The notes beneath the pieces are model-generated. The model worked only from the letters and a program-made list of their open reading frames with translations. It searched no databases and had not been told where the DNA came from. Position numbers and translations under genes: made by a program. Shown here one piece after another: positions 33,634-43,026 of a stretch of 64,000 nucleotides of DNA (positions are counted from its first letter, which is position 1; each line of letters begins with the position of its first letter). Source of the DNA: Haematobacter genomosp. 1 (GTDB lineage Bacteria > Pseudomonadota > Alphaproteobacteria > Rhodobacterales > Rhodobacteraceae); NCBI RefSeq assembly GCF_002196855.1, contig NZ_NIPW01000006.1, forward strand, positions 62,001-126,000, given 5' to 3'.

Positions 33634-35436
33634 TCAGAGGGGGGCTGTCGCCCTCTGCAGCCAATCCAGCGTTTCCGGGCTGACGCGCTCCCCGATGCGC
33701 TCCAGCACTTCCGCGTGATAGGCGTCGATCCAGAAGCGTTCCGCGGGCGAGAGCATGTCGCGCAGGATCAGCCGTCGGTCGATCGGCACCCAGGTGAGCG
33801 TGCGGAAGGAGAGCATCGCCCGGTCGTCTCCGCCGGGAAGCGTCGGGGCTTCCTCAACCACCAGCAGGTTTTCCGTGCGGATGCCGAAGGCGCCCTCGCG
33901 GTAGTAGCCCGGCTCGTTGGACAGGATCATGCCCGGCTCCAGCGGCACTTCCGAGATGCGGGAAATGCGCTGCGGCCCCTCGTGCACGCAGAGGAATGCG
34001 CCAACCCCGTGCCCTGTGCCATGGTCGTAATCCTGCCCGGCGAGCCAGAGCGGCATCCGCGCCAGCGCATCCAGATCGCGCCCCGCCAATCCGCGCGGCC
34101 AGCGGGCGCGAGAAATGGCGACCATGCCCTGCAGCACACGCGTGAAGGCAAGCTTCTCCGGCTCTCCCACCTGTCCGACCGCGACGGTGCGGGTGATGTC
34201 CGTCGTGCCGTCCACATATTGCCCGCCCGAATCGACCAGCAGAAGCTCTCCGGTTTTCACCGGACGATCCGTGCCTTCGGTCACACGGTAATGCACGATG
34301 GCGCCGTTCGGACCTGCGCCGCAGATCGTGTCGAAGCTGATGTCCCGGAGCGCATTGGTCGCGCGACGGAAGCCTTCGAGCGCGGAGACAACGGCGATCT
34401 CCGTCAGCGTCCCCTTCGGCGCTTCCGCGTCGAGCCAGGCGAGGAACGCGCACATGGCCGCCCCGTCGCGCAGATGCGCCTCCGCCGTTCCGGCGATCTC
34501 GGCGGGGGTCTTGCGGGCTTTCGGCAGGATGCAGGGATCGGGCGCCCAGACGATCTCCACACCCGCAGCGGCGAGCCGGTCCGACACCGCCTTGGGCGCG
34601 GAGGCCCGATCGACGTGGACCGGGCCTTTCAGGCCGTCCAGCGCGGGGGCAAAGTCCTCCACCGGTTCCACGCTGATCTCCGGCCCGAGATGACGGCGCA
34701 GATCCGCGTCGAGCTTCCGCTCATCGACAAAAAGCCGGAGCCGCCCGTCATCGCCAAGGATGGCAAAGGCATGGACGACCGGGTTGCGCGGAATGTCGCG
34801 GCCCCGGATGTTCAGAAGCCACGAAATACTGTCGGCGAGGGTGAGGATCGCGGTCTTCTGCCCGGCCTCCTTCAGCGCCGCGGCGAGGCGGGCACGTTTC
34901 GCCGCGCTTGTCTCGCCCGCCAGCGCCTCCGGCTGTACCTCCACCCGGCCAAGCGGCGGGGCGGGCTGATCGGGCCAGATGGCGTCAACAAGGTTCTCCG
35001 TCGGCTCCAGCGTCACCCCGGATCCGGCCAGCGCGGTGGCGATCCGGTCGATCTCGTCGCGGCTGTGCAGCCAGGGGTCGTAGGCCACCCGCCCCTGCGA
35101 CAGATGTGTGCGTATCCAGTCGCCGGGTTTTGTCTCCGGCCACGGAACGGGGGTGAAGCTGTCGAGGGCGACCTGCGCCTTCACCTGCACGCGGTAGCGT
35201 CCGTCGATGAACACGCCCGCGATTTCAGGCAGCACGATCGCGAACCCTGCCGAGCCGGTGAACCCGGTGAGCCATGACAGCCGCGCGTCATGATCGGCGA
35301 CATACTCGCCCTGATGGGCGTCGGCGCGCGGCACGATGAACCCGTCGAGCCCCCGCTCCGCCAGAAGCTTGCGCAGTGCGGCGAGCCGGGGCGGACCCTG
35401 CTCCGGCGACGTGGGCGCATCGAAACTCTGGAACAT
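33634..35436 (-). CDS. large-form Xaa-Pro aminopeptidase (M24B)
   Basis: 600 residues from ATG 35436. Three-domain form: two creatinase-like N-terminal domains (SRGxD-type start RADAHQGEYVADHDARLSWLTGFTGSAG) and a C-terminal pita-bread domain with the metal ligands VDSGGQYVDGTTDITRT (two Asp), HGTGHGVG (His), NEPGYY (Glu) and GIRTENLLVV (Glu), plus IVHYR. Such cytoplasmic enzymes cut N-terminal residues before proline. It is convergent with recN, with stops only three bases apart. Confidence 0.92.
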   Translation of the reverse strand: MFQSFDAPTSPEQGPPRLAALRKLLAERGLDGFIVPRADAHQGEYVADHDARLSWLTGFTGSAGFAIVLPEIAGVFIDGRYRVQVKAQVALDSFTPVPWPETKPGDWIRTHLSQGRVAYDPWLHSRDEIDRIATALAGSGVTLEPTENLVDAIWPDQPAPPLGRVEVQPEALAGETSAAKRARLAAALKEAGQKTAILTLADSISWLLNIRGRDIPRNPVVHAFAILGDDGRLRLFVDERKLDADLRRHLGPEISVEPVEDFAPALDGLKGPVHVDRASAPKAVSDRLAAAGVEIVWAPDPCILPKARKTPAEIAGTAEAHLRDGAAMCAFLAWLDAEAPKGTLTEIAVVSALEGFRRATNALRDISFDTICGAGPNGAIVHYRVTEGTDRPVKTGELLLVDSGGQYVDGTTDITRTVAVGQVGEPEKLAFTRVLQGMVAISRARWPRGLAGRDLDALARMPLWLAGQDYDHGTGHGVGAFLCVHEGPQRISRISEVPLEPGMILSNEPGYYREGAFGIRTENLLVVEEAPTLPGGDDRAMLSFRTLTWVPIDRRLILRDMLSPAERFWIDAYHAEVLERIGERVSPETLDWLQRATAPL

Positions 35437-35597
35437 GGGACTCCCCCGGCCTGACCGCGCCTCCAACCGACGCGTCCCTGTCTAGCGCGGCGCCAGCGGC
35501 GCGGACAAGACGAGAGCGGGGCGCAACTCCATCGCAGGCGTGGGACCGGACGACAGCGTCGGCTATGAGCAGCCGCTCACCAGGGGTGGGGCGCCCA

Positions 35598-37490
35598 TCA
35601 GGCCCGACGGGCGAATCGCCCGCCGGCGCCGGGCAGTTTCGCCCGTGCCCGCGCCCGGGGATCGGCGTCGAACAGCGCGGCCAGTTGCTCCGTCATCGCG
35701 CCCGCAAGCTGCTCCACATCGGTGATCGTGACGGCCCGATTGTAATAGCGTGTGACGTCGTGACCGATGCCGATGGCGAGAAGCTCCACCGCCTTCTTGC
35801 GTTCCACCATGGCAATCACGTCGCGCAGGTGTTTCTCAAGATAATTCGCCGGGTTCACGGAGAGCGTGGAATCATCCACCGGGGCGCCGTCGGAGATGAC
35901 CATGAGGATCTTGCGCACCTCCGGCCGACCGGCCAGCCGCCGATGCGCCCATTCGAGCGCCTCACCGTCGATATTCTCCTTCAGCAGCCCTTCCTTCATC
36001 ATCAGGCCGAGATTCTCGCGCGTGCGCCGCCATGGCGAATCGGCGGATTTGTAGATGATGTGACGCAGGTCGTTCAGGCGTCCCGGCTGCGGCGGGCGGC
36101 CTGCGGCCAGCCACGCTTCCCGGCTCTGCCCGCCCTTCCACGCGCGCGTGGTGAAGCCGAGGATCTCCACCTTCACCTGCGTGCGTTCCAGCGTCCGGGC
36201 GAGGATATCGGCACAGATGGCGGCAATGGAAATGGGTCGCCCGCGCATGGAGCCGGAATTGTCCAGCAGCAGCGTGACGACCGTATCGCGGAATTCGGTG
36301 TCCTTCTCCTGCTTGAAGGAGAGCGGCGTCGTGGGGTTCGCCACGACGCGGGCCAGCCGCCCGGCATCGAGCGTGCCTTCCTCCAGATCGAACAGCCAGG
36401 AGCGGTTCTGCTGGGCCTGCAGGCGGCGCTGCAACTTGTTGGCCAGCCGGGACACGGCCCCCTTCAGCGGTTCGAGCTGCTGGTCCAGATAGGCGCGCAG
36501 CCGTTCCAGTTCCGCCGGATCGGCCAGTTCCTCCGCCTTGATCTCCTCGTCATAGGCGGTGGTGAAAACCTTGTAGCCGGGATCGGCTTCCGAATGCGGA
36601 GCAGGGGGCGGAGGGTCGGTCGGCGGTTCGCCGTCCGGCATCTCCGCCTCCTCGGTCATCTCGCCATCGGCGTCGTGTTCGGTGGAGACCTGCGCCTCGG
36701 CGGCGTCCTGCTGCTGCTCCTGCGACTGTTCGGGGCTGGCCTCGTTCTCCTCGCCCTGCTCCTGATCGTCGCCCTCGCTCTCCGGCGCGTCCTGATCGTC
36801 TTCGGTCTCGGCGCTGTCTTCCTCATCCTCGTTCTCGAGGTCGGGATCGTCACCAAGCTGGTCGCCATAGCCGAGATCGGAGATCACCCGCCGCGCCAGA
36901 CGCGCAAAGGCCGCCTGATCCGCCAGCACGTCCTGAAGGTTGGAGAACTGCCCACCTGCCTGATTCTCGATGAAATCCCGCCACAGGCCCATCACATTGG
37001 CCGCAGCAGGCGGCAGCGGCCGCCCGGTCGCGAGGTGACGGACGAGATAGCCCGCGGCCTGCGCCAGCGGCGCATCCGCCGCATCGCGGATCTGGCCGTA
37101 GCCCTTCCGCTCTGCCTCATGGCCGATCTTGGCGTCGATGTTCTTGGCCGTGCCGGGCATTTCCCGTGCGCCGATGGCCTCCGTCCGCGCGGTTTCCATG
37201 GCATCGTAGAGATCGCGGGCCATATCACCCTGCGGAAGGTAACGGGCGTGGGTTCCGGTATTGTGATAACGATGGCGGAGCGCGAATGCATCGGCGGTGC
37301 CACGGGCGAGGAGCACCTCGTCCTTCGTCACCCGCCGGGAAATCTGCGGCAGCCTGACCCCCTCCTTCGTCTGGCCGGGAGGATCGACCGAATAGGTTAC
37401 GGCAAGATCGCGGTCCGCCGCCATGGTGCGGGTCGCTTCGGCCAGGGCCTTTTTGAACGGATCGGCGGGGTTGTCGTTGCGCTTGCTCAT
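35598..37490 (-). CDS. cobT: cobaltochelatase subunit CobT
   Basis: 630 residues from ATG 37490. N-terminal conserved region ([16 protein letters not shown]), a very acidic central stretch (about residues 210-310, rich in Glu/Asp/Gln), and a C-terminal von Willebrand-A domain with a complete MIDAS motif DNSGSM and [13 protein letters not shown]. With CobN and CobS it inserts cobalt into hydrogenobyrinate a,c-diamide in the aerobic B12 pathway. cobS lies 1.5 kb upstream in the same orientation, but two plus-strand genes separate them. No B12 riboswitch was recognised nearby. Confidence 0.95.
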   Translation of the reverse strand: MSKRNDNPADPFKKALAEATRTMAADRDLAVTYSVDPPGQTKEGVRLPQISRRVTKDEVLLARGTADAFALRHRYHNTGTHARYLPQGDMARDLYDAMETARTEAIGAREMPGTAKNIDAKIGHEAERKGYGQIRDAADAPLAQAAGYLVRHLATGRPLPPAAANVMGLWRDFIENQAGGQFSNLQDVLADQAAFARLARRVISDLGYGDQLGDDPDLENEDEEDSAETEDDQDAPESEGDDQEQGEENEASPEQSQEQQQDAAEAQVSTEHDADGEMTEEAEMPDGEPPTDPPPPAPHSEADPGYKVFTTAYDEEIKAEELADPAELERLRAYLDQQLEPLKGAVSRLANKLQRRLQAQQNRSWLFDLEEGTLDAGRLARVVANPTTPLSFKQEKDTEFRDTVVTLLLDNSGSMRGRPISIAAICADILARTLERTQVKVEILGFTTRAWKGGQSREAWLAAGRPPQPGRLNDLRHIIYKSADSPWRRTRENLGLMMKEGLLKENIDGEALEWAHRRLAGRPEVRKILMVISDGAPVDDSTLSVNPANYLEKHLRDVIAMVERKKAVELLAIGIGHDVTRYYNRAVTITDVEQLAGAMTEQLAALFDADPRARARAKLPGAGGRFARRA

Positions 37491-37660
37491 GGCAAAGATA
37501 AAGCACTGCGTCTGTCCCGCGGCAAGGCCCGGTGGGCAGATCACGGCGGTTTCCATGCCGCGCCTCGGTTACGTACAGGTGCCGTCTTGCGCTCTTTGGG
37601 CGGCAAGGCGACAGTTCGCCGGTCACTAAAGGAAATTCTGTCAACTTTGGAGAGTGTGAC

Positions 37661-38245
37661 ATGACCAAGCCGAAGATCGCCGTCATCATCGGATCGACGC
37701 GCCCCACCCGCTTCGCGGACAAGCCTGCCGCGTGGTTCATGGAAATCGCCGGTCAACGCGACGATCTCGAGGTCGAACTCGTGGATCTGCGGGATTATGA
37801 CCTGCCGTTCTTCCATGAGGTCGCCAGCAACGCCTGGGTCCCGTCGCAGGACCCGAAGGCGGTGGCATGGCAGAAGAAGATCGCCGAATTCGACGGCTAC
37901 ATCTTCGTCGTGGCGGAATACAACCACTCGGTCAGTGGATCCCTGAAGAACGCGCTGGATCAGGCCTATGTGGAGTGGGTCCACAAGCCGATGGGCGCGG
38001 TCGGCTATGGCGGCGTCGGGGCTGCGCGGGCCATCGAGCATCTGCGCGGCATCGGGGTGGAGCTGCAGATGGTGCCGGTGCGCAATGCGGTGCATATCGG
38101 CGGCGGCGATTTCTTTGCCGTGTCCCCGCTTGGCCAGAATGGCGAAATGTCCACCATCTCTGCCCACCTGGAGCCCTCCGCCAAGGGTCTGCTCGACGAT
38201 ATGGCCTGGTGGGCGAAGGCGACGATGGCGGCGCGGTCCGCCTGA
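37661..38245 (+). CDS. NADPH-dependent FMN reductase
   Basis: 194 residues of the flavodoxin-like FMN_red family. Phosphate-binding IGSTRPTRFADKPAAWF at the N-terminus, ALDQAYVEWVHKP and VGYGGVGAARAIEHLR match the pattern of azoreductase/chromate reductase-like enzymes. Starts at ATG 37661; the upstream open frame is antisense to the cobT 5' end. Substrate is unknown: quinones, azo compounds or flavin itself are possible. It is followed by a terminator-like hairpin, so it is probably monocistronic. Confidence 0.9.
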   Translation: MTKPKIAVIIGSTRPTRFADKPAAWFMEIAGQRDDLEVELVDLRDYDLPFFHEVASNAWVPSQDPKAVAWQKKIAEFDGYIFVVAEYNHSVSGSLKNALDQAYVEWVHKPMGAVGYGGVGAARAIEHLRGIGVELQMVPVRNAVHIGGGDFFAVSPLGQNGEMSTISAHLEPSAKGLLDDMAWWAKATMAARSA

Positions 38246-38253
38246 CGGTGTGG

Positions 38254-38289
38254 TCGCCCCGTCCCGGATCGCGGCGGGGCGATTCCTTT
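38254..38289 (+). terminator. terminator-like hairpin after the FMN reductase gene
   Basis: TCGCCCCG (38254-38261) pairs with CGGGGCGA (38275-38282), followed by TTCCTTTC. Confidence 0.6.
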
Positions 38290-38350
38290 CGGTACTGGCG
38301 GGCGCGCCACCTTCGCGGCTATGCCGGCCGCATGAAGAAAGGTCTCGCCC

Positions 38351-38887
38351 ATGAAGGCCCTGATCGTCATCGACATGCAGATGGAGATGCAGCACCGGAT
38401 CGATTCCGGTGCGGATCACGTCAATCCCGATGCGCCGCTTCGGATTGCCGCGCTGTCCGATGCCTTTCGCCAGAAGGGCTGGCCGGTTGTCCATGTCCGG
38501 CACCGCGATGCTGATCCCGCCTCACCGTTCCATCCCGGCGCCTCAGGCCACGCGCCCATGCCTTGTGACGATGCGTGGAAGAGCGAGCCGGTTTTCCTGA
38601 AGACCACATCCTCGGGCTTTGCCTCGACAGATCTCGCCCGCTACCTGCAAGGGAAAGGGATCTCGGACCTTGTCGTGACCGGTGCCGTGGCCGGGTTCTG
38701 CGTCAATTCGACCGTCAGGGCGGGGGCGGACCTCGGTTTCAACATGACGGTCGCGCGGGATGCTGTGATCGGCTTTGGCCTGCCCGCTGCCGGTCTGTCG
38801 GCGCGCACGATCTTTGATGTGACCATGGCGCATCTTGAGGCGGATTTCGCGCGGGTGACGGATGCCGCGGTGTTGCTGGACGAATAG
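38351..38887 (+). CDS. isochorismatase-like cysteine hydrolase
   Basis: 178 residues. Catalytic triad of the family is present: Asp in IVIDMQ (residue 8), Lys in FLKTTSSGF, and Cys in GAVAGFCVNSTVR, with the cis-peptide region before it. Members hydrolyse isochorismate, nicotinamide, N-carbamoylsarcosine, ureidoacrylate and related amides. Which one cannot be told. The short form and lack of the nicotinamidase metal-site motif suggest a general amidohydrolase. Ends just before a strong bidirectional terminator. Confidence 0.9.
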   Translation: MKALIVIDMQMEMQHRIDSGADHVNPDAPLRIAALSDAFRQKGWPVVHVRHRDADPASPFHPGASGHAPMPCDDAWKSEPVFLKTTSSGFASTDLARYLQGKGISDLVVTGAVAGFCVNSTVRAGADLGFNMTVARDAVIGFGLPAAGLSARTIFDVTMAHLEADFARVTDAAVLLDE

Positions 38888-38906
38888 CCTTTCCCGAATG
38901 CCCAAA

Positions 38907-38941
38907 GCAAAAGGCCCCGGACTGAGCCCGGGGCCTTTTGC
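38907..38941. terminator. strong bidirectional intrinsic terminator
   Basis: A 14-bp perfect stem (38907-38920 with 38928-38941), AAAAGG on the left and CCTTTT on the right, sits between the stops of the isochorismatase-like gene and cobS. Confidence 0.92.
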
Positions 38942-38955
38942 TGTTCCGTTGCGCC

Positions 38956-39927
38956 TCAGGCGAGGCTCATCGACACCGCGCTTTCGGGCAGTTCCTCATC
39001 GAAGCAGCGCTGGTAGAACTCCGCCACCGTCTGACGTTCCAACTCATCGCATTTGTTGAGGAAGGTGAGCCGGAAGGCATACCCCACGGAGCGGAAGATC
39101 CGCGCATTCTCCGCCCAGGCGATGACGGAGCGGGGGGACATCACCGTGGACAGATCGCCGTTCATGAAGGCGGTCCGGGTCATGTCGGCCACGGTCACCA
39201 TCTGGCTGATGATCCTGCGGCCTTTTTCCGTGTTGTAGGTCGGGTTCTTGGCCAGCACGATCGCCACTTCCGCATCGTGGGACAGGTAGTTCAGCGTGGC
39301 GACGAGGCTCCAGCGGTCCATCTGGCCCTGGTTGATCTGCTGGGTGCCGTGATAGAGGCCGGTCGTATCGCCCAGACCCACCGTGTTCGCGGTGGAGAAG
39401 ATGCGGAAATACGGATGCGGGGTGATCACCTCGTTCTGGTCGAGCAGCGTGAGCTTGCCGTCCGTCTCCAGCACCCGCTGAATCACGAACATCACATCCG
39501 CGCGGCCCGCATCGTATTCGTCGAACACGATGGCGGTCGGGTTGCGGAGCGCCCAGGGCAGGATGCCCTCCTGAAACGCGGTGTATTGCTTGCCGTCCTT
39601 CAGCTTGATCGCATCCTTGCCGATCAGGTCGATCCGGCTGATGTGACTGTCGAGGTTGACCCGCACGCAGGGCCAGTTGAGCCGCGAGGACACCTGTTCG
39701 ATATGTGTCGATTTGCCCGTGCCGTGATAGCCTTGGATCATCACACGGCGGTTGTATTGAAAACCTGCGAGAATCGCGAGCGTCGTGTCAGGGTCGAACT
39801 TGTAGGTCGGATCGAGCGTCGGCACGCGGTCGGTGGCTTCGGCGAAACCCTTCACCACCATGTCGCTGTCGATCCCGAAGACTTCGCGGACCGAGATTTC
39901 CTCGGTGGGTTTCGCATTCACGTCCAT
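38956..39927 (-). CDS. cobS: cobaltochelatase subunit CobS (AAA+ ATPase)
   Basis: 323 residues from ATG 39927. Walker [10 protein letters not shown], Walker [11 protein letters not shown], sensor-1 FSTANTVG and the arginine-finger region [10 protein letters not shown] are those of MoxR/CobS AAA+ proteins. CobS and CobT form the ATP-driven chaperone-like complex that helps CobN insert cobalt. A frame extension to 39987 exists, but ATG 39927 fits relatives. cobN is not in the window. Confidence 0.95.
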   Translation of the reverse strand: MDVNAKPTEEISVREVFGIDSDMVVKGFAEATDRVPTLDPTYKFDPDTTLAILAGFQYNRRVMIQGYHGTGKSTHIEQVSSRLNWPCVRVNLDSHISRIDLIGKDAIKLKDGKQYTAFQEGILPWALRNPTAIVFDEYDAGRADVMFVIQRVLETDGKLTLLDQNEVITPHPYFRIFSTANTVGLGDTTGLYHGTQQINQGQMDRWSLVATLNYLSHDAEVAIVLAKNPTYNTEKGRRIISQMVTVADMTRTAFMNGDLSTVMSPRSVIAWAENARIFRSVGYAFRLTFLNKCDELERQTVAEFYQRCFDEELPESAVSMSLA

Positions 39928-40089
39928 CGTTCTGCCCTGCGCTTTCGAGGCTCCCTGCCCCAGACCGGGCGGAGCATAACGGACCATGCGGGGAGAACAA
40001 GGGCACCCCCGTCACGGAACAGCGCGCGGTGGCAGCCGTTTCTCCCCCGACGGGCGTTCGTGGCCCGGAATGAAACGGAGAGATCACCC

Positions 40090-40854
40090 ATGGCACGCTT
40101 CGACGGCAAGACGGTTATCGTGACGGGCGCGAGTTCCGGCATCGGGCTCGCCACTGCACGGCGCTTTTCTGAGGAGGGCGCCAACGTGGTTCTGGTCGCC
40201 CGCGAGGTGGAGGCGCTGGCAGGGGCGGCAAAGGGCATGGACCAGGCAAGAACCCTTGCCTTTGCGGGGGATATCAGCCGCGAGCCGGATGTCATCTCCA
40301 TCGCCGATGCAGCGGTGGAGCGTTTCGGGGGGATCGATGTTCTCGTCAACAATGCCGGGGTCGGCATGACCGGACGCATAGACGAAATGAGCCTTGAGGA
40401 CTGGCGCAAGGTCATCGACATCGATCTGACCGGCGTTTTCCTGATGAGCCGTGCGGCCTGGCCGCAGCTTGAGAAGGCACAGGGGTCGGTGATCAATACC
40501 TCCTCCGTTTCCGGTCTTGGCGGCGATTGGGGCATGTTCGCCTATAACGCGGCAAAGGGCGGGGTGAGCAACATGACCCGTGCGCTGGCGCTGGACGCGC
40601 GGGATTCGGGTATCCGCGTCAACGGCGTGGCTCCCGCGCTTACCCGCACCGGAATGACCGAAGAGATGATGGGCGATGAGGCGCTGGTGCAGAAATTCCT
40701 TGAGCGGATCCCGCTGGGTCGTGTCGGGGAGCCGGAGGATGTTGCCGCCGTCATCACCTTTCTCGCGTCAGAGGATGCGCGATTCGTGAACGGCGTCATC
40801 ATCCCCGTCGATGGCGGGCTGCACGCCTCCAACGGACAGCCGCCGCAGGCGTGA
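40090..40854 (+). CDS. classical SDR-family oxidoreductase
   Basis: 254 residues. All motifs are standard: TGASSGIG (cofactor binding), DIS for the adenine pocket, NNAG, the catalytic Ser in NTSSVSG, YNAAK (Tyr and Lys) and PVDGG at the C-terminus. The Ala-Arg-Glu after the second strand (VLVAREVE) favours NADP. Substrate is not predictable. It is divergent from cobS and convergent with the J-domain gene, whose stop is only three bases away. Compare with the SDR at 4380, which lacks the Tyr-Lys pair. Confidence 0.92.
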   Translation: MARFDGKTVIVTGASSGIGLATARRFSEEGANVVLVAREVEALAGAAKGMDQARTLAFAGDISREPDVISIADAAVERFGGIDVLVNNAGVGMTGRIDEMSLEDWRKVIDIDLTGVFLMSRAAWPQLEKAQGSVINTSSVSGLGGDWGMFAYNAAKGGVSNMTRALALDARDSGIRVNGVAPALTRTGMTEEMMGDEALVQKFLERIPLGRVGEPEDVAAVITFLASEDARFVNGVIIPVDGGLHASNGQPPQA

Positions 40855-40857
40855 ACC

Positions 40858-41490
40858 TCAGTCACGGAAGTGGCGGCTGTCCTTGATCTGGTCCCAGGCC
40901 CAGACGACCTCCTGCAACCGGTCCTCGTCGGAGCGGTTGCCGCCGTTCATGTCAGGGTGCAGATCCTTGACGAGGCTCTTGTACTGCTTGCGGATTTCCA
41001 GACGGCTCCAATGGTCCTTGGCCTCAAGGATCTCCAGCGCCTTCCGCTCCGTCGGCGGCAGCTTCCGCGTGATGCCGGAGGTGGGCGCCTTGGATTGCGT
41101 GGCCTTCTCCCCAAGAACCTCGAACGGGTCGTCGATGCCAAGCCGCGCCCAGGCCTTCGCTTCTTCGGTGCGCTGCGCGAAGGGCTTCGTTTCCCGGCCC
41201 CATACCCGGTCGCTGTCCATCATGCGCTGAAACTCCTCCTCCGTGGTGGAGGAGAAGAAGTTCCATTTCAGGTTGTACTCCCTGACATGCTCCTTGCAGA
41301 ACCAGAGATACTCGTCGAGGTGGTCGGGTGATTTCGGGGCACGGTATTGGCCGGCTTCCGTGCATCCCGGATGGTCGCAGCCCCGCTGTGAGGTTTCGAA
41401 TGCGCCGGACATGCCCCGCCGACCACGCGTGCGGCGCTTCTTGTCCGTCGAAACACGAATGTCGAACTCAAAAGGGGGGCGGTTTGACAT
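40858..41490 (-). CDS. J-domain protein with N-terminal Cys-containing module
   Basis: 210 residues. The C-terminal 65 residues are a J-domain with the HPD triad (KSLVKDLHPDMNGG) preceded by EIRKQY; the glycine/phenylalanine and substrate-binding domains of DnaJ are missing. The N-terminal part has CDHPGCTEAGQYRAP and FCKEHVREYN, a Cys/His arrangement (CxxxxC then CxxH) that may bind zinc. It probably stimulates a DnaK-type chaperone for a specific client. It is divergent from bolA, an arrangement I associate with alphaproteobacteria, so a link to Fe-S or redox maintenance is possible but unproven. Confidence 0.88.
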   Translation of the reverse strand: MSNRPPFEFDIRVSTDKKRRTRGRRGMSGAFETSQRGCDHPGCTEAGQYRAPKSPDHLDEYLWFCKEHVREYNLKWNFFSSTTEEEFQRMMDSDRVWGRETKPFAQRTEEAKAWARLGIDDPFEVLGEKATQSKAPTSGITRKLPPTERKALEILEAKDHWSRLEIRKQYKSLVKDLHPDMNGGNRSDEDRLQEVVWAWDQIKDSRHFRD

Positions 41491-41562
41491 GGGGGTACCT
41501 TTTCGACTCGGGCCGACGAGTTTAGAGTTTTTGCAGCGCGATTGAAGGGGTTGACATCAAAA

Positions 41563-41820
41563 ATGGCGGTTACTGACGAAATCCAGACCCGGCTTGAGGC
41601 GGCTTTCCGCCCGCGGCGCCTGTCCGTGGAGGATGAGAGCGAAAGCCACCGCGGCCATTCCGGCTGGCGGGAAGGCGGAGAAACGCATTTTGCCGTGACG
41701 ATGGAAGCCGAGGATCTTGGCCCGCTCTCGCGCCTTGAGCGGCACCGGGCCGTTCATTCGGCACTGGGGCCGGACCTCATCGCCCGGATCCACGCTCTCC
41801 GCCTGACGCTCTCCGCCTGA
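41563..41820 (+). CDS. bolA: BolA-family protein
   Basis: 85 residues. DEIQTRLEAAFRPRRLSVEDES then HRGHSGWREGGETHFAVTM and the helix RHRAVHSALGPDLIARIHALRLTL make the BolA/KH-like fold; the central His residues that bind an Fe-S cluster with monothiol glutaredoxin are present. ATG 41563 fits family length. BolA proteins act in iron homeostasis and stress morphology. No glutaredoxin gene is in the window. Confidence 0.93.
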   Translation: MAVTDEIQTRLEAAFRPRRLSVEDESESHRGHSGWREGGETHFAVTMEAEDLGPLSRLERHRAVHSALGPDLIARIHALRLTLSA

Positions 41821-41836
41821 GGACTATGGCTGAGGG

Positions 41837-42280
41837 CTATGGCTGTCCGGGATCCGTAGGCCGATCGGCGACGATGCGCGGCGTGGATCCCTCGGGTGCG
41901 CTCGCGACCAGCGTGGGTTTCTGCTCCGCCGGAGGCAGGGAAGGAGCCTGCGACTCGGGCTTCTCGCGGCCCCAGAGGCGCTGAACCATGCGGATGTCGG
42001 GCCGCGCGGCGGGGGCAATCTCCCGGGGCATGGCCGGCGCTCCCTCGCGAAGCCTGCGGAAGACCAGCAAGGTTTGAAAGGAACTCCGCGCCCGGGACAG
42101 GAGGCCGCGGGGTTCTTCGAGGGGCAGAGTGTCGGCCCGCAGATATTCCCACCCATCCGCCGCCATCCTGTTCATGACGTCGGAAACGGTGGCAGCCAGC
42201 TTTTCATCGGGCCGCTTGACCCCTTTGATCTTTGCGGGGCGGGACGGGGCGGGAAGCGCCTTGTACTCGTACCGTGACAT
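41837..42280 (-). CDS. DUF4177-domain protein with Pro-rich tail
   Basis: 147 residues. The N-terminal 75 residues (SRYEYKALPAP, VMNRMAADGWEYLRADTLPLEE, SSFQTLLVFRR) match the DUF4177 pattern, which forms a small alpha/beta fold of unknown function. The rest is Pro/Ala/Glu-rich and probably disordered. No signal peptide or membrane helix. Divergent from the candidate small RNA region and convergent with bolA. Confidence 0.8.
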   Translation of the reverse strand: MSRYEYKALPAPSRPAKIKGVKRPDEKLAATVSDVMNRMAADGWEYLRADTLPLEEPRGLLSRARSSFQTLLVFRRLREGAPAMPREIAPAARPDIRMVQRLWGREKPESQAPSLPPAEQKPTLVASAPEGSTPRIVADRPTDPGQP

Positions 42281-42459
42281 ACGTTCCTCGTTCGTGAATC
42301 ACGCGCGACGAGGCGCGCCTTGGGCCGCGTAGGCTAGCAGATGTGTCCGCCTTGCGCGAGTTTCAAGCTGAAATGGAATGGCGTGGGCGGGCTGTGACGG
42401 CCAACACGTGGTGAGGAAAGAATTTTCTTAAAATGTTCACTGAGACGACACGAATCATG

Positions 42460-42487
42460 TTGAAATGCTCTCAAGTTAAGCAATAAT
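42460..42487 (+). promoter_or_regulatory. strong-looking promoter in a low-GC patch
   Basis: TTGAAA (42460-42465), 16-base spacer, AATAAT (42482-42487). The surrounding 42415-42495 is distinctly AT-rich against the GC-rich background. No protein gene starts within 700 bp downstream. Confidence 0.55.
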
Positions 42488-42493
42488 GAAACC

Positions 42494-42776
42494 CATGAAC
42501 GCGATGATCGGGCGTGTTGGGAGGCTCGCCGGATCATCTGGGTGAAGGTGATGTTTGTCGTCACTTTCATCTGCAGCTCCCGCTTCGCTCACCCGGATAG
42601 CGTCGCGGGAGCAGTAAAGAAGTCGCGATGGGTAACTGTCGCGATAGGCGGCGTCGGGGCATGACTCCGAGAGTGGAGCGTAACGGCAGGGGAGCGGATC
42701 CGTTACGTGGAGCTTCGGAAGACTACCCGCGACGTAGCGAGGAACGGCGGCCCTAGGCCGCCGTTTCCTTTTTGGC
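42494..42776 (+). ncRNA. candidate structured small RNA (~280 nt)
   Basis: The segment runs from the promoter above to an intrinsic terminator. Seen pairings: GCTCCCGC (42576-42583) with GCGGGAGC (42605-42612), enclosing CGCT/AGCG; CGTAACGG (42679-42686) with CCGTTACG (42700-42707); and an enclosing stem GTCGC and GGGTA (42622-42634) with TACCCGCGAC (42724-42733). Not recognised as 6S, tmRNA, RNase P or SRP RNA from memory. A 37-codon frame (42551-42664) lies within it, with weak coding features, so a dual-function RNA or short peptide is an alternative. Existence of the transcript is inferred from signals only. Confidence 0.45.
42744..42773 (+). terminator. intrinsic terminator of the candidate small RNA
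   Basis: ACGGCGGCC (42744-42752) pairs with GGCCGCCGT (42756-42764) around CTA, followed by TTCCTTTTT. Confidence 0.85.
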
Positions 42777-43012
42777 ACATGATCCAAAGAGAAAATTGTC
42801 AGCAGTCTGCCCCCGGTAGCTGCCATCCGGCCTTCTTGCCAAGGCGGAGACGTCTGAATGCTCTGTCGGTGACGATCAGGTCCGGGATCGCCCCGCTTTG
42901 ATAGACTGATAAATAAAGGCGGAGATCCATTGAAGGACAGGAAATCGGCCCGGCCATGAGCCAAAACCTGCGGCTTCCGGGGTGATCTCCGCGTGAGGGC
43001 ACCCCCGGGATG

Positions 43013-43026
43013 TTTTCAGCAGCCCG
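43013..43026. repeat. orphan terminal inverted repeat of a MITE-like element
   Basis: TTTTCAGCAGCCCG differs by one base from the right end of the complete element at 52629-52642 and abuts the CTAA that flanks the next copy. It looks like the right end of another, decayed element whose left end I could not find in 42281-43012. With the following left end it forms a 12-bp hairpin. Confidence 0.55.

Noticed and set aside
42799-43002. Possible 67-codon transposase remnant on the minus strand
   Set aside because: The product has a vague transposase-like look but no DDE motif or match I can defend; the region next to it carries MITE ends, which may bias the eye.
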